Of a stretch of 58,177 bases of DNA, positions 15,710 through 24,568 are shown piece by piece. Below the pieces are notes generated by a model that was not told the origin of the DNA, ran no database searches, and saw only the letters and a list, made by a program, of their open reading frames with translations. A program made the position numbers and the translations under genes. The stretch is from positions 1 to 58,177 of the forward strand of contig NZ_JACVPN010000006.1 in assembly GCF_018881855.1 (NCBI RefSeq). Direction: 5' to 3'. The stretch's first letter is position 1, and the number at the start of each line of letters is the position of its first letter. This stretch comes from Polynucleobacter sp. MWH-Berg-3C6 (GTDB taxonomy: Bacteria > Pseudomonadota > Gammaproteobacteria > Burkholderiales > Burkholderiaceae).

Positions 15710-15834
15710 TTTACTAACCTCATTTCATAAAAGGAGCTCATGAATGCCATGGCTCTCGATGGGGTTAATTTAGGGGTATTTGCACTAAGCTAAAAGCAGA
15801 TATATATTGATAATAATTTCGGAAAAACCTGACT

Positions 15835-16713
15835 ATGACGAATTCCTATAACTACCGGCACCTCTACTACTTCTGGGTAGTAGCCAAAGAAGGCAGCATG
15901 TCCAAAGCGGCAGAGCGCCTAGTTATGGCCATCCAAACGATTAGCGCTCAAGTGCATGAGCTAGAAAAATCGCTTGGCTATCTACTCTTTAAGCCGGCTG
16001 GAAGGGGAATTGCTCTCACAGAATCTGGCTTTGCTGCTCTAGAAATTGCTGATCAAATTTTTTCTATCGGGGAAAAACTACCAGAGGCAGTGCGAGATGC
16101 AGCCATATCGCCAAAAACAAAAATTGTTATTGGGGTTTCAGACGGTCTACCAAAACTCATTACCCGACAACTATTAGAACCCATCCTAAAACATAAGGAT
16201 GTGCAGCTCATTGCCCATGAAGGGGATTTTGATAGTTTGTTAGCAGATTTAGCATTGCATCGTTTGGACATTGTCTTGGCAGATCGCCCTGCGCCGAATA
16301 ATAAAAACCTAAATGTGTACAGTGAAGAGCTCACTAGAACTTCAATTGCTTGGTTTAGCCCAAAGCAATTTCTGAAAAAGGCAAAGAAAAGTTTTCCTGA
16401 ATGCCTCAGAGAACTGCCTGTACTGCTACCAACATCACACTCTACAGTGCGCCTTTTAATCGACCAATGGTTTAGCAAGCACGGCATCACTCCCAATATT
16501 GTTGGCGAGTTTGAAGATAGCGCCCTCCTCAAAACCTTTGCAGCTAGCGGCCTCGGAGTTTTCCCTGCAGGCAAACTCGTTGAGAAGGATCTCAAAGAGA
16601 CCTATGGCATGGAGCTTCTGGGTAACTGTGAGGAGATTTATGAATACTTCTATGCAATCCGATCTGAGAAGAAAATCCAGCATCCACTTGTACAGGCCAT
16701 TATTAAGCAATAG
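15835..16713 (+). CDS. LysR family regulator, NhaR-like
   Basis: The 292-residue regulator begins with the NhaR-type helix-turn-helix NYRHLYYFWVVAKEGSMSKAAERL (residues 5-28), which is preceded by no leader and followed by ISAQVHELEKSLGYLLF. NhaR activates the sodium-proton antiporter gene in response to Na+ in enteric bacteria. The effector-binding part (about residues 95-292) has the usual LysR two-lobed pattern. The gene is divergent from terC-usp and followed 27 bases later by the bicarbonate transporter gene sbtA, so it probably controls one or both. No antiporter gene is in the window. The ATG at 15835 has only a weak upstream ribosome site. Confidence 0.85.
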   Translation: MTNSYNYRHLYYFWVVAKEGSMSKAAERLVMAIQTISAQVHELEKSLGYLLFKPAGRGIALTESGFAALEIADQIFSIGEKLPEAVRDAAISPKTKIVIGVSDGLPKLITRQLLEPILKHKDVQLIAHEGDFDSLLADLALHRLDIVLADRPAPNNKNLNVYSEELTRTSIAWFSPKQFLKKAKKSFPECLRELPVLLPTSHSTVRLLIDQWFSKHGITPNIVGEFEDSALLKTFAASGLGVFPAGKLVEKDLKETYGMELLGNCEEIYEYFYAIRSEKKIQHPLVQAIIKQ

Positions 16714-16740
16714 CGTGAGATAACCGTCTAAAGCAAACCC

Positions 16741-17709
16741 ATGACTAACTTTCTTGACCCTGCCATCTTATTTTTCATCTTTGGCGTATTTGCTGGAGGT
16801 GTTAAATCCAATCTTGAGATACCTCCGCAAATCTCTAGATTCTTATCGCTTTACTTATTAATGGCCTTGGGTTTAAAAGGTGGCTTTGCACTTCATAAGT
16901 CAGGTTTTACTAGTGAGATTGCCTTCTCATTAGGTCTAGCCATTTTTCTAGCCATCATCATTCCAATCATTGGATATCTTTTACTCAGAAGATCTTTAAA
17001 TGTATTTGATGCCGCAGCGATTGCCGCCACCTATGGATCAGTTAGTGCCGTTACCTTTATTACTGCCACCCAGTATCTAGATCAATTCAGCATTGAATAT
17101 GGTGGGCATATGGCTGCAGCGATGGCACTAATGGAATCACCCGCCATCATTCTGGCCATTATTTTGGCCAACAAAGCACGAGCTTCGCAGTCAAATGATC
17201 CAACGGTTAAGCAAGAGGCAACCAGCATCTCCAAAATATTGCATGAGTCTTTTACTGATGGCGCTCAGCTCCTTCTCCTGGGTTCTATGGTTGTTGCCCT
17301 AGTCAGTGGTGATGCCGGTCAAAAATTGATGGCACCATTTTCGATTGATTTATTTAAAGGTATGTTGGCATTCTTCCTGCTGGATATGGGCCTCATGGCA
17401 GCGAGAAACATTAAAGGCTTAAGAGGCAAGCCGCCTATCACCCTCCTATACGCCATTGGCTCACCGCTCTCACATGCTTTACTGGCGTTAGTGCTGTGCA
17501 AATTGATTGGGCTGCCACTAGGCAATACGATTTTGCTCATGGTGCTTGCTTCAAGCGCATCCTATATTGCAGTTCCTGCAGTGTTGCGTCATGCCTTGCC
17601 AGAGGTTAATCCAGCACTCTATATGGGAATGTCTCTGGGAATCACCTTCCCATTCAATATCATTCTTGGCATTCCGCTGTACACCATAATTGCCAAACTA
17701 TTTTTATAA
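16741..17709 (+). CDS. sbtA: Sodium-dependent bicarbonate transporter SbtA
   Basis: The 322-residue membrane protein matches the SbtA family: it opens MTNFLDPAILFFIFGVFAGG, has about ten hydrophobic helices in two inverted halves, and contains the family blocks ATYGSVSAVTFITA (about residues 96-109) and ALMESPAIILAI (about 128-139). The SbtA family imports bicarbonate with Na+. In cyanobacteria it is controlled by the PII-like SbtB; no sbtB-like gene lies beside this one. It is in a row with the NhaR-like regulator and a DUF6671 gene (12-base gap to the latter). In a heterotroph this points to anaplerotic carbon supply, which is inference. Confidence 0.85.
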   Translation: MTNFLDPAILFFIFGVFAGGVKSNLEIPPQISRFLSLYLLMALGLKGGFALHKSGFTSEIAFSLGLAIFLAIIIPIIGYLLLRRSLNVFDAAAIAATYGSVSAVTFITATQYLDQFSIEYGGHMAAAMALMESPAIILAIILANKARASQSNDPTVKQEATSISKILHESFTDGAQLLLLGSMVVALVSGDAGQKLMAPFSIDLFKGMLAFFLLDMGLMAARNIKGLRGKPPITLLYAIGSPLSHALLALVLCKLIGLPLGNTILLMVLASSASYIAVPAVLRHALPEVNPALYMGMSLGITFPFNIILGIPLYTIIAKLFL

Positions 17710-17721
17710 AGCAAGCGCTTG

Positions 17722-18564
17722 ATGAGCATCTTTCGCAATAGATCGGCTAGCTTATTAACCAAGCATGGCAAAGAACAAGCTATTTCTTCTGTATTAGATG
17801 CTGAGCTTGGTTGCCATGTACAGCAAACCGATGCTTATGACACGGATTTATTAGGCACCTTCACACAAGAAACGCCTAGATATGGATCGCAGCTAGATGC
17901 GGCTCGTAAAAAAGCCAAGATTGGTATGGAGCTACTCCAGCTTGATCTAGGTATGGCGAATGAAGGTGCTTTTGTAAATGACCCCTACGCAGGGATCATT
18001 TCTTGGAATAATGAATTAGTGGTTCTCATTGATCAGAAGAATGACCTGGAGCTCACAGGCTTTTCTGGGGTACCCGCTCAAAGTGATAGCGGCTACTTTA
18101 GTCACTGGGAAGAGTTATCGAAGTTTGCTGATTCAGCTCTTTTTCCATCACATTATTTAGTGATCAAGCCTACGGATGAATACCATCCGCAGTCTAGAAA
18201 AGGCATTAAAGATTTGACCGCATTGAAGGATGCATTTGAATGGGCAAAAACATTGTCATCAAAGGGCATTGTCTATGCTGAGAATGATCTTCGTGCTTTT
18301 GCAAATCCGACCAGAATGAAAAACATTCGCAAGGCCACCATTGATCTAACTAAGAAGATGAAGTCCTTATGCCCCAAATGCCAAATACCTGGATTTTGGG
18401 TGAAAGATATTCAACGTGGATTGCCCTGCAATGCCTGCGGACTTCCTACTGATCAGGAGATCGCTAAAATTTGGGGGTGCATCAAGTGCGACCATCAAGA
18501 TACAGAAGGAATGAAAGTGCTGCGCTTTGCAGATCCTTCAAAATGCAAGCATTGCAATCCATGA
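17722..18564 (+). CDS. DUF6671 domain protein with a zinc-ribbon C-terminus
   Basis: The 280-residue protein resembles DUF6671-type proteins. The middle has FPSHYLVIKP, a Lys-Gly-Ile (KGI) element and a signature ENDLRAFANPTRMKNI (about residues 192-207), rich in Asp and Asn. The C-terminus holds four CxxC pairs: LCPKC, LPCNACG, GCIKC and SKCKHC, consistent with two zinc ribbons. The function is unknown. Its ATG at 17722 follows a TTG in the same frame. It starts 12 bases after sbtA stops, and the adjacency suggests a role with bicarbonate transport or with its product. It converges on oxyR. Confidence 0.7.
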   Translation: MSIFRNRSASLLTKHGKEQAISSVLDAELGCHVQQTDAYDTDLLGTFTQETPRYGSQLDAARKKAKIGMELLQLDLGMANEGAFVNDPYAGIISWNNELVVLIDQKNDLELTGFSGVPAQSDSGYFSHWEELSKFADSALFPSHYLVIKPTDEYHPQSRKGIKDLTALKDAFEWAKTLSSKGIVYAENDLRAFANPTRMKNIRKATIDLTKKMKSLCPKCQIPGFWVKDIQRGLPCNACGLPTDQEIAKIWGCIKCDHQDTEGMKVLRFADPSKCKHCNP

Positions 18565-18588
18565 ATTTGCCATCAATGCACAATAGCA

Positions 18589-19482
18589 TTACGAACTTTT
18601 GATCACTTTCACTAAGGCATTAAATTCCTCAATCCTGGCAGTTGATGGTCTAGCTACTAGGGCGATTCTTCTCTTGGGGGCTGGGGCAGCCAAGGGTTTT
18701 GCAATTAACTTTGTTTGATTCAGCAAACCAGACTTCACAGCCATCTCTGGTAAGAGTGCAATCCCTAAATCAGACTCCACCATCTGCACGAGAGTGAGTA
18801 GGCTAGTTGCCTCAATACCATAATGATTGGCAGCTGAGCTTCTCTTGCATGCCTTAATCGTATGGTCACGCAAGCAGTTACCTTCTTCTAGTAACAAAAT
18901 ACGGTCTGTTAACTTACTATTAAGCTGTACTTCTTTGTTTTTTAGTGCAGGATCATCTTTACTTCCAACCACCCAGAACTCATCATCAAATAATTCTTTC
19001 GTGAGAAAGCCATCCGTGTCGTAAGGCAATGCAATGAGAGCAAAATCCAATTCATGACGATTTAACTTATCAATGAGATTGGCCGATAAGTCTTCTCGTA
19101 GCACTACTTTGAGTTTCGGAAACTGCTCGCGCATTTTGGGCAATAGCGTTGGCAATAGAAATGGCGCAATGGTTGGAATCACACCCAACTTCACAACGCC
19201 GACCATCGATCCAGCTGAACCTTCTACAAAATCTACCAAATCATCTGCCTGCACAATCAAGCGCTGCGCACGCTCGACCACCCCACGCCCAATCGGGGTT
19301 ACGGAAACGGAGTGTTTATCCCTCTCGACCAATTGAACCCCCAGGGTGTCTTCGAGCTCTTTTAAGCCCGCGCTGAGGGTAGATTGGCCTACAAAGCAGA
19401 TTTCTGCGGCCTTAGTGAAACTTAATGTCTCACTAAGTGCGATTAAATAGCGTAATTGCTTTATGGTGGGTAATGCAGCCAT
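18589..19482 (-). CDS. oxyR: OxyR, hydrogen-peroxide-sensing LysR regulator
   Basis: The 297-residue regulator has an N-terminal helix-turn-helix (SFTKAAEICFVGQSTLSAGL, residues 21-40) and an OxyR regulatory domain. The redox pair is present: C203 in LLLEEGNCLRD and C212 in HTIKACK, with eight residues between, as between C199 and C208 of E. coli OxyR. Peroxide joins these cysteines and turns the protein into an activator. It is divergent from ahpC, a classical OxyR target, with a 124-base shared promoter region. The C-terminal part (VESDLGIALLPEMAV) is also typical. Confidence 0.93.
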   Translation of the reverse strand: MAALPTIKQLRYLIALSETLSFTKAAEICFVGQSTLSAGLKELEDTLGVQLVERDKHSVSVTPIGRGVVERAQRLIVQADDLVDFVEGSAGSMVGVVKLGVIPTIAPFLLPTLLPKMREQFPKLKVVLREDLSANLIDKLNRHELDFALIALPYDTDGFLTKELFDDEFWVVGSKDDPALKNKEVQLNSKLTDRILLLEEGNCLRDHTIKACKRSSAANHYGIEATSLLTLVQMVESDLGIALLPEMAVKSGLLNQTKLIAKPLAAPAPKRRIALVARPSTARIEEFNALVKVIKSS

Positions 19483-19496
19483 AGTGAGCCCTTCTT

Positions 19497-19521
19497 GTTA
19501 TCTATTAAATCGATTAATAAC
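19497..19521. promoter_or_regulatory. Likely OxyR binding site between oxyR and ahpC
   Basis: GTTAT (19497-19501) and ATAAC (19517-19521) form an inverted repeat around an AT-rich centre with ATCGAT (19509-19514). It lies 40 bases upstream of the ahpC -35 element, the position expected for a LysR-type activator site. It does not match the full E. coli OxyR ATAG-CTAT spacing, so the identity of the bound protein is inferred from context. Confidence 0.4.
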
Positions 19522-19536
19522 ATCATATTAATTCAT

Positions 19537-19565
19537 TTGAATGATATTTGCAATAGGCCCATAAT
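19537..19565 (+). promoter_or_regulatory. Sigma-70 type promoter of ahpC
   Basis: TTGAAT (19537-19542), a 17-base spacer, then CATAAT (19560-19565). Transcription would start near 19572, leaving a leader of about 35 bases before the ahpC ATG. Confidence 0.6.
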
Positions 19566-19606
19566 TCATCCAGTTGTTAATTTATTCAACCCCTGAAAGG
19601 AACATC

Positions 19607-20170
19607 ATGTCCATTATTAATACCGCAGTACAACCGTTCAAAACTGAAGCTTTCCATAACGGTAAGTTTGTAACCGTTACTGACGAAACCCTCAAAGGCA
19701 AATGGTCTGTATTGATATTCATGCCAGCAGCATTTACTTTTAACTGCCCTACTGAAATTGAAGATGCAGCTGAGAACTATGCTGAATTCCAAAAGATGGG
19801 TGCTGAAGTGTATATCGTGACAACCGATACTCATTTCTCACACAAAGTTTGGCACGAGACTTCACCAGCTGTAGGTAAAGCAAAGTTCCCATTGGTTGGA
19901 GATCCAACACATACTTTGACAAACGCATTTGGCGTGCACATTCCTGAAGCAGGCTTGGCATTGCGCGGCACCTTCATCATCAACCCAGAAGGCATCATCA
20001 AGACTGCAGAAATTCATTCAAATGAAATCGCCCGTGACGTTAGCGAAACTTTGCGCAAGCTTAAGGCTGCTCAGTACACCGCCGCTCACCCAGGTGAAGT
20101 TTGCCCAGCGAAGTGGAAAGAAGGCGCAGCTACATTGACTCCATCTTTAGACCTCGTAGGCAAGATCTAA
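19607..20170 (+). CDS. ahpC: Alkyl hydroperoxide reductase subunit C (peroxiredoxin)
   Basis: The 187-residue protein is a typical 2-Cys peroxiredoxin that reduces hydrogen peroxide and organic peroxides. The peroxidatic cysteine is C47 in AAFTFNCPTE and the resolving cysteine lies in HPGEVCPAKW near residue 166. The start is the ATG at 19607, 6 bases after GAAAGGA, rather than a longer in-frame start at 19574. AhpF, encoded about 100 bases downstream, re-reduces it with NADH. Its promoter region is shared with oxyR, so oxidative induction is likely. Confidence 0.95.
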   Translation: MSIINTAVQPFKTEAFHNGKFVTVTDETLKGKWSVLIFMPAAFTFNCPTEIEDAAENYAEFQKMGAEVYIVTTDTHFSHKVWHETSPAVGKAKFPLVGDPTHTLTNAFGVHIPEAGLALRGTFIINPEGIIKTAEIHSNEIARDVSETLRKLKAAQYTAAHPGEVCPAKWKEGAATLTPSLDLVGKI

Positions 20171-20183
20171 AAGAAGGCTTTTA

Positions 20184-20241
20184 CCAACAGACTCTCTTCG
20201 GAGAGTCTATTGGAGAGGACTAGATCCTGCCCAATAGACTC
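20184..20241 (+). promoter_or_regulatory. Competing hairpins between ahpC and ahpF
   Basis: Arm A (20184-20196) pairs with arm B (20201-20213) as a 13-base stem (one mismatch) closed by a UUCG tetraloop. The same arm B (GAGTCTATTGG, 20203-20213) also pairs perfectly over 11 bases with arm C (CCAATAGACTC, 20231-20241). The two hairpins exclude each other. No T-tract follows either, so it looks more like an mRNA stability or processing element, or an attenuator-like switch, than a terminator. Confidence 0.6.
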
Positions 20242-20266
20242 ACTCAATATTTACTAAGGAAACATC

Positions 20267-21844
20267 ATGTTAGACAACAATATCAAAACTCAATTGAAGG
20301 CTTACTTTGAGAAAATTGCTAGCCCGATCGTTTTAACAGCTACCTTGGATAATGGTGACAGCTCTGCGCAAATGCTCGAGCTCTTAAATGAAGTGGCTGA
20401 GCTATCCGACAAGATTACGGTAACCACAGACGGTCAATCTAAGAACATTCCTAGCTTTACCGTTAGCAAGACTGGGGAGACTGCACGTATTGCTTTCTCT
20501 GGATTGCCAATGGGCCATGAGATGACTTCATTCATCTTGGCGATTTTACAATCTAGTGGCTATCCACCCAAAGTAGAACAAGACATTATTGATCGCATTC
20601 GTGGCATTGAAGGGAAGATGCATTTTCAAACTTTCATTTCCTTGTCTTGCCATAACTGCCCAGATGTAGTGCAAGCCTTGAATTTGATGGCTGCTCTCAA
20701 TCCTAATATCGAACACGAAATGATTGATGGCGCCCTCTACCAGGGCTTAGTAGATCAATACAAAATCATGGCAGTGCCTACCGTGATCATGAATGGCGAA
20801 GTATTTGGTCAAGGCCGCATGACTGTTGAGGAAATTGTTGCCAAACTTGACACCAATAGCCCACAAAAAGATGCCGCTAAGCTCAATGCTAAAGATGCCT
20901 TTGATATGTTGATCATTGGTGGCGGCCCTGCTGGCTCTGCTTCTGCTATTTATGCGGCTCGTAAAGGTATTCGGACTGGCATTGTGGCAGAACGCTTTGG
21001 CGGTCAAGTCATGGACACCATGGGTATTGAAAACTTCATTTCCGTTCAAGAAACCCAAGGCCCTAAATTAGTTCAAGCCCTTGAGCAACACGTCAAGAGC
21101 TATGAAGTAGACATCATGAATTTGCAACGTGCCAATGCATTGCGCAAAACTGCTGATGGCCTTGAGGTTGAATTAGTCAATGGTGCAGTCCTCAAGAGTA
21201 AAGCTGTGATTTTGAGTACTGGTGCACGCTGGAGAGAGATGAACGTACCTGGCGAACAAGAATATCGCAACAAGGGTGTAGCCTACTGCCCGCATTGCGA
21301 TGGTCCCCTGTTCAAAGGCAAGCGCGTTGCAGTGATCGGTGGCGGTAACTCCGGTGTTGAAGCAGCCATCGACTTAGCAGGTATTGTCAGTCACGTCACT
21401 TTGATTGAGTTTGATAGCAAATTGCGTGCTGACGCTGTTTTGCAAACCAAACTGAACAGTCTGCCTAACATCACCATCATCAAGAGCGCTTTGACTAAAG
21501 AGGTATTGGGTGATGGCGTCAAGGTAAATGGCTTACGTTACCAAGACCGTACGGATAACTCTGAGCACACTCTTGAGCTTGAAGGTATCTTTGTGCAAAT
21601 TGGCTTATTGCCAAATACGGATTGGCTCAAAGGCACCCTTGAATTATCAAAGCATGGTGAAGTAATTGTTGATAACAAAGGTGAAACCTCAATGCCTGGT
21701 GTGTTTGCTGCTGGCGACTGCACTACAGTACCTTATAAACAAATCATCATTGCTATGGGCGATGGAGCAAAAGCAGCATTAGGCGCATTTGACTACCTGA
21801 TCCGCTCTTCAGTAGTGGAGCCAGAAAAAGCATTGGCTGCATAA
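20267..21844 (+). CDS. ahpF: Alkyl hydroperoxide reductase subunit F
   Basis: The 525-residue flavoprotein passes electrons from NADH to AhpC. It has an N-terminal double-thioredoxin-like domain with the redox motif CHNC (in [13 protein letters not shown], about residues 128-132), an FAD-binding GGGPAGSA loop (near 218) and the reductase disulfide CPHC in [12 protein letters not shown] (near 343). A second nucleotide-binding loop, [10 protein letters not shown], follows. Its length is normal for the family. A good ribosome site AAGGAAA lies upstream. It follows ahpC after 96 bases that contain alternative hairpins, so the two genes may be expressed at different levels. Confidence 0.95.
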   Translation: MLDNNIKTQLKAYFEKIASPIVLTATLDNGDSSAQMLELLNEVAELSDKITVTTDGQSKNIPSFTVSKTGETARIAFSGLPMGHEMTSFILAILQSSGYPPKVEQDIIDRIRGIEGKMHFQTFISLSCHNCPDVVQALNLMAALNPNIEHEMIDGALYQGLVDQYKIMAVPTVIMNGEVFGQGRMTVEEIVAKLDTNSPQKDAAKLNAKDAFDMLIIGGGPAGSASAIYAARKGIRTGIVAERFGGQVMDTMGIENFISVQETQGPKLVQALEQHVKSYEVDIMNLQRANALRKTADGLEVELVNGAVLKSKAVILSTGARWREMNVPGEQEYRNKGVAYCPHCDGPLFKGKRVAVIGGGNSGVEAAIDLAGIVSHVTLIEFDSKLRADAVLQTKLNSLPNITIIKSALTKEVLGDGVKVNGLRYQDRTDNSEHTLELEGIFVQIGLLPNTDWLKGTLELSKHGEVIVDNKGETSMPGVFAAGDCTTVPYKQIIIAMGDGAKAALGAFDYLIRSSVVEPEKALAA

Positions 21845-21868
21845 GATTGAGTCAAACTCATCGGTCCA

Positions 21869-21905
21869 CCTCTATGGGTATTAAAATATCCATAGAGGCT
21901 TTTGG
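21869..21905 (+). terminator. Hairpin downstream of ahpF
   Basis: CCTCTATGG (21869-21877) and CCATAGAGG (21890-21898) form a 9-base stem that can extend inward by GTATT/AATAT. CTTTTGG follows, a short T-run, so it is a probable terminator for ahpCF. Its 3' part runs into the ribosome site of the next gene. Confidence 0.55.
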
Positions 21906-21916
21906 AGAATGAAAAT

Positions 21917-22537
21917 ATGAGTAATCAATTAGACAGCATCGCTCCCCTGCGGGAATTTGTGATTGGCATGACGAATTTGGTTTCTCAAGAGACCGTAGAG
22001 GCCAATCTCATTTCTAAAAGCTCTGCATTACTCAAAACCCTCATTCAGTCAGATAACTGGCTCCCAGAATTTTGCACCGTTCCCCACCCTGAGTTTTATC
22101 AACAGTATTTACTGCATGCAGATCCGTTGGGAAGATTTTCTGTGGTGAGCTTTGTATGGGGTCCTGGTCAAAAGACACCCGTACATGATCACTGCGTCTG
22201 GGGACTGATTGGCATGCTCAGGGGAATGGAAAAGGGACAGCGCTATCAGCAGCTGCGGTCAGGTGAATTGGTGATCGATGGCCCTGAAACTCTTTTACGC
22301 CAGGGCGATATTGAAGCAGTTAGTCCAACTATTGGCGATATTCATGTGGTAAGCAATGCGATTCCAGACAAAACGTCTATCAGCATTCATGTCTATGGCG
22401 CTAATATTGGCGCAGTGAAGCGTCATACTTATGATCTCGTAACTGGCAAGCCCAAGAAATTTGTTTCTGGATACTCTTCTAAACAAGTCCCCAATCTTTG
22501 GGATCGTTCAGCTGAGGTTAGAGCCAGCCTCACCTAA
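21917..22537 (+). CDS. Cysteine dioxygenase-type cupin (thiol dioxygenase)
   Basis: The 206-residue protein is a cupin of the cysteine/3-mercaptopropionate dioxygenase family. The iron ligands are visible as H90 and H92 in PVHDHCVWG and H143 in GDIHVVSN. Late SISIHVYGANIG is a family block. The enzyme would oxidise a small thiol to a sulfinate with O2. The substrate (cysteine or mercaptopropionate) cannot be read off the sequence. The ATG at 21917 has GGAG 9 bases upstream. The stop overlaps the convergent DUF2256 gene by 4 bases. Confidence 0.82.
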   Translation: MSNQLDSIAPLREFVIGMTNLVSQETVEANLISKSSALLKTLIQSDNWLPEFCTVPHPEFYQQYLLHADPLGRFSVVSFVWGPGQKTPVHDHCVWGLIGMLRGMEKGQRYQQLRSGELVIDGPETLLRQGDIEAVSPTIGDIHVVSNAIPDKTSISIHVYGANIGAVKRHTYDLVTGKPKKFVSGYSSKQVPNLWDRSAEVRASLT

Positions 22538-22686
22538 TCTGGCTTTTTGCGTCTACAGGCATCCGAACAATACTTTACGGATTCCCAGTTCTTAGCCCAG
22601 GACTTCCTCCAAGTCATCTCCTTCTTGCAGACTATGCAGAGCTTACTGGGCAAGAAGCTTTTATTTCCCTTGAAGGTGGCTTTCAT
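22534..22686 (-). CDS. DUF2256 family protein
   Basis: The 50-residue basic protein (MKATFKGNKSFLPSKLC...ACRRKKPD) carries two cysteine pairs, CIVC at 17-20 and YCSDAC near 40-44, with Trp-rich TWRKSWAKNWE between. This is the DUF2256 zinc-finger-like family, known from conservation beside cryptochrome/photolyase genes. It begins 8 bases after the stop of the photolyase gene and so belongs to the same transcript. The function is unknown; a nucleic-acid or photolyase partner is plausible. It overlaps the convergent dioxygenase gene end by 4 bases. Confidence 0.8.
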   Translation of the reverse strand: MKATFKGNKSFLPSKLCIVCKKEMTWRKSWAKNWESVKYCSDACRRKKPD

Positions 22687-22694
22687 AATGGCGC

Positions 22695-24230
22695 CTAGAT
22701 TGCATCCAGATTATTTAGAATCTTTTTAGCATGAATCGTAATTTCTTTTTGATCTTCATCGCTAATTCTTTTCAAGTTTGCCGTCATTAACCTAGTCCGC
22801 GGACTCGCTTCAAATTGATCCCGATGCTTAATTAAAAAATTCCAATATAGAGTTGTGACTGGACAAGCACTTTCCCCAAAACGTACATCCGGCTTGTACT
22901 TGCAATCATTGCAGTAGTTGCTCATACGCTTGATATAAGCACCGCTCGCAATATAAGGCTTACTTGTAAACCTTCCCCCATTGGCAAACAATGCCATGCC
23001 TGCAGTATTTGGGAGTTCGACCCACTCAATGGCATCTACATAAATCGCTAGATACCAATCGCATACCTCCGATGGGAGTACCTCTGCTAACAATGCAAAG
23101 TTTCCGGTAACCATTAAACGCTGTATGTGGTGTGCGTAACCATACTGAAGTGTCTGGCCAATAGCATCTTTCATGCAGGCCATATCAGTCTTGCCACTCC
23201 AGTACCAGCTCGGGAGCTTGTTTATGTGCTTGTAATGGTTATCCTTAGCCATCTGCGGCATATCTAGGTAATACATACCACGCACAAACTCCCTCCAGCC
23301 CAGTATTTGCCGGATGAAGCCCTCTACCGTCGAGAGATCTAAAGAATACTTTTTCCAAGCCCTTAGTACTGCGTCTACCACCTCCCTAGGGTTGAGCAAT
23401 TTGAGATTCATAGAGCTAGACAGGATGGAATGCCAACCAAAAGGCGTATCCGTCCACATAGCATCTTGGTAAACGCCAAAGTTTCTGAGACGATACTCAA
23501 CAAAATAATCTAACGCCTCTAGAGCCTGCTCTCTAGTGACGGGCCAATCAAATGCATTCAATGACCCGGGATGTTCCGCATAAGTTTTGCCAACATAATC
23601 AAGCACCTCTTTAGTAATTGCATCATGCGCAAAAGAAAGTGGCTTATCAATAATGCCAGGCCCTTTCTTAGAGTATGGCTTGCGATTATCTTGATCAAAA
23701 TTCCATTGGCCACCCTCTGGGTTGCCATCAGCATCCACCAAAATACGATGGGTCTTGCGCATGAGGCGATAAAAATACTCTAGCCTCAATTCTTTTTTAT
23801 TGGCTACCCATTGAGCAAATTCTTGATGAGTGCAGTAAAAATGATTGTCTTCCCGCATATCCAAATGTAGCCCTAACTCTTGAGCCATTTTCTCAATAGC
23901 AATTTTGAGACGATATTCTCCAGGCTCTATACAAACAAGTTGTTGAGGCCCATTCTTTTGGATGAACTCCCTTAAGGCATCTGTAATCGATAGGTTTGAC
24001 TCTTTGATATAGATGAGCGGGTACTTGAGATCTTGAAGCGCCTTAGCAAAGTGCCGCATAGCAGATAAGAACAGGGCTATTTTGGCTTTATGAGACCAAA
24101 CATATTGGGCTTCATTAGCCGACTCAATCATGATGATTACATCAGTCTCGAGACTAAAATCCCGGAGTGCTGCACTCTGAAGATCTAATTGATCTCCCAA
24201 AATCAATATCAGCCGCTTTGCTTTACTCAT
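22695..24230 (-). CDS. Iron-sulfur cryptochrome/photolyase (FeS-BCP, (6-4) photolyase type)
   Basis: The 511-residue protein starts with the photolyase-related domain (LILILGDQLDLQSAALRDF) and ends with the iron-sulfur cluster region. Three clustered cysteines, C440 and C443 in YCNDCKY and C456 in GESACPV, plus one near residue 352 in DMACMKDAIG, match the four ligands of bacterial FeS-BCP proteins such as Agrobacterium PhrB. Those repair (6-4) photoproducts with FAD, a lumazine chromophore and blue light. The FAD domain contains the expected LGWREFVRGMY block. Its start overlaps the TIGR03643 gene by 4 bases and a DUF2256 gene follows. Confidence 0.87.
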   Translation of the reverse strand: MSKAKRLILILGDQLDLQSAALRDFSLETDVIIMIESANEAQYVWSHKAKIALFLSAMRHFAKALQDLKYPLIYIKESNLSITDALREFIQKNGPQQLVCIEPGEYRLKIAIEKMAQELGLHLDMREDNHFYCTHQEFAQWVANKKELRLEYFYRLMRKTHRILVDADGNPEGGQWNFDQDNRKPYSKKGPGIIDKPLSFAHDAITKEVLDYVGKTYAEHPGSLNAFDWPVTREQALEALDYFVEYRLRNFGVYQDAMWTDTPFGWHSILSSSMNLKLLNPREVVDAVLRAWKKYSLDLSTVEGFIRQILGWREFVRGMYYLDMPQMAKDNHYKHINKLPSWYWSGKTDMACMKDAIGQTLQYGYAHHIQRLMVTGNFALLAEVLPSEVCDWYLAIYVDAIEWVELPNTAGMALFANGGRFTSKPYIASGAYIKRMSNYCNDCKYKPDVRFGESACPVTTLYWNFLIKHRDQFEASPRTRLMTANLKRISDEDQKEITIHAKKILNNLDAI

Positions 24231-24496
24231 TTATGCTTATATTGAGTTGGGCAGTGCGCGCGGGTAACTAACTTACTTCTCAAGGCAACATGCTTAGTTG
24301 CCCTGCCAGTGACGCGCTTACGCCATAAATTAAAGGAACTACGCTTTAATTGACTACGCATTAACTCAATCACTTCGGACTCCGATAGCCCAAACTGACC
24401 TTCGATGGCATCGAATGGCGTGCGATCCTCCCAGGCCATTTCGATTAAGCGAGAAAGATCGGAGTCTGTCAGAGTATTTTTGGAAAATTTTGCCAC
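24227..24496 (-). CDS. TIGR03643 family protein
   Basis: The 89-residue basic protein has the family blocks DLSRLIEMAWEDRTPFDAIE, FGLSESEVIELMR and a basic tail SFNLWRKRVTGRATKHV. The helical pattern ISE-type HTH (SESEVIELMRSQL) suggests DNA or RNA binding. It is the first gene of the minus-strand photolyase operon and overlaps the next start by 4 bases. TIGR03643 and DUF2256 proteins are known from conserved neighbourhood with photolyases, but their role is not established. Confidence 0.8.
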   Translation of the reverse strand: MAKFSKNTLTDSDLSRLIEMAWEDRTPFDAIEGQFGLSESEVIELMRSQLKRSSFNLWRKRVTGRATKHVALRSKLVTRAHCPTQYKHK

Positions 24497-24568
24497 CCTG
24501 CAAGTTTAAGACTTATTTACTAAACTGGTTGGAGCCCTTCACCTCAAAAAGCACCAACACTAGACCCT

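Noticed and set aside
15710..15834. Possible yybP-ykoY manganese riboswitch upstream of the terC-type gene
   Set aside because: TerC genes often carry one, but this leader is only about 120 bases, is shared with a divergent gene, and shows none of the conserved loop motifs.
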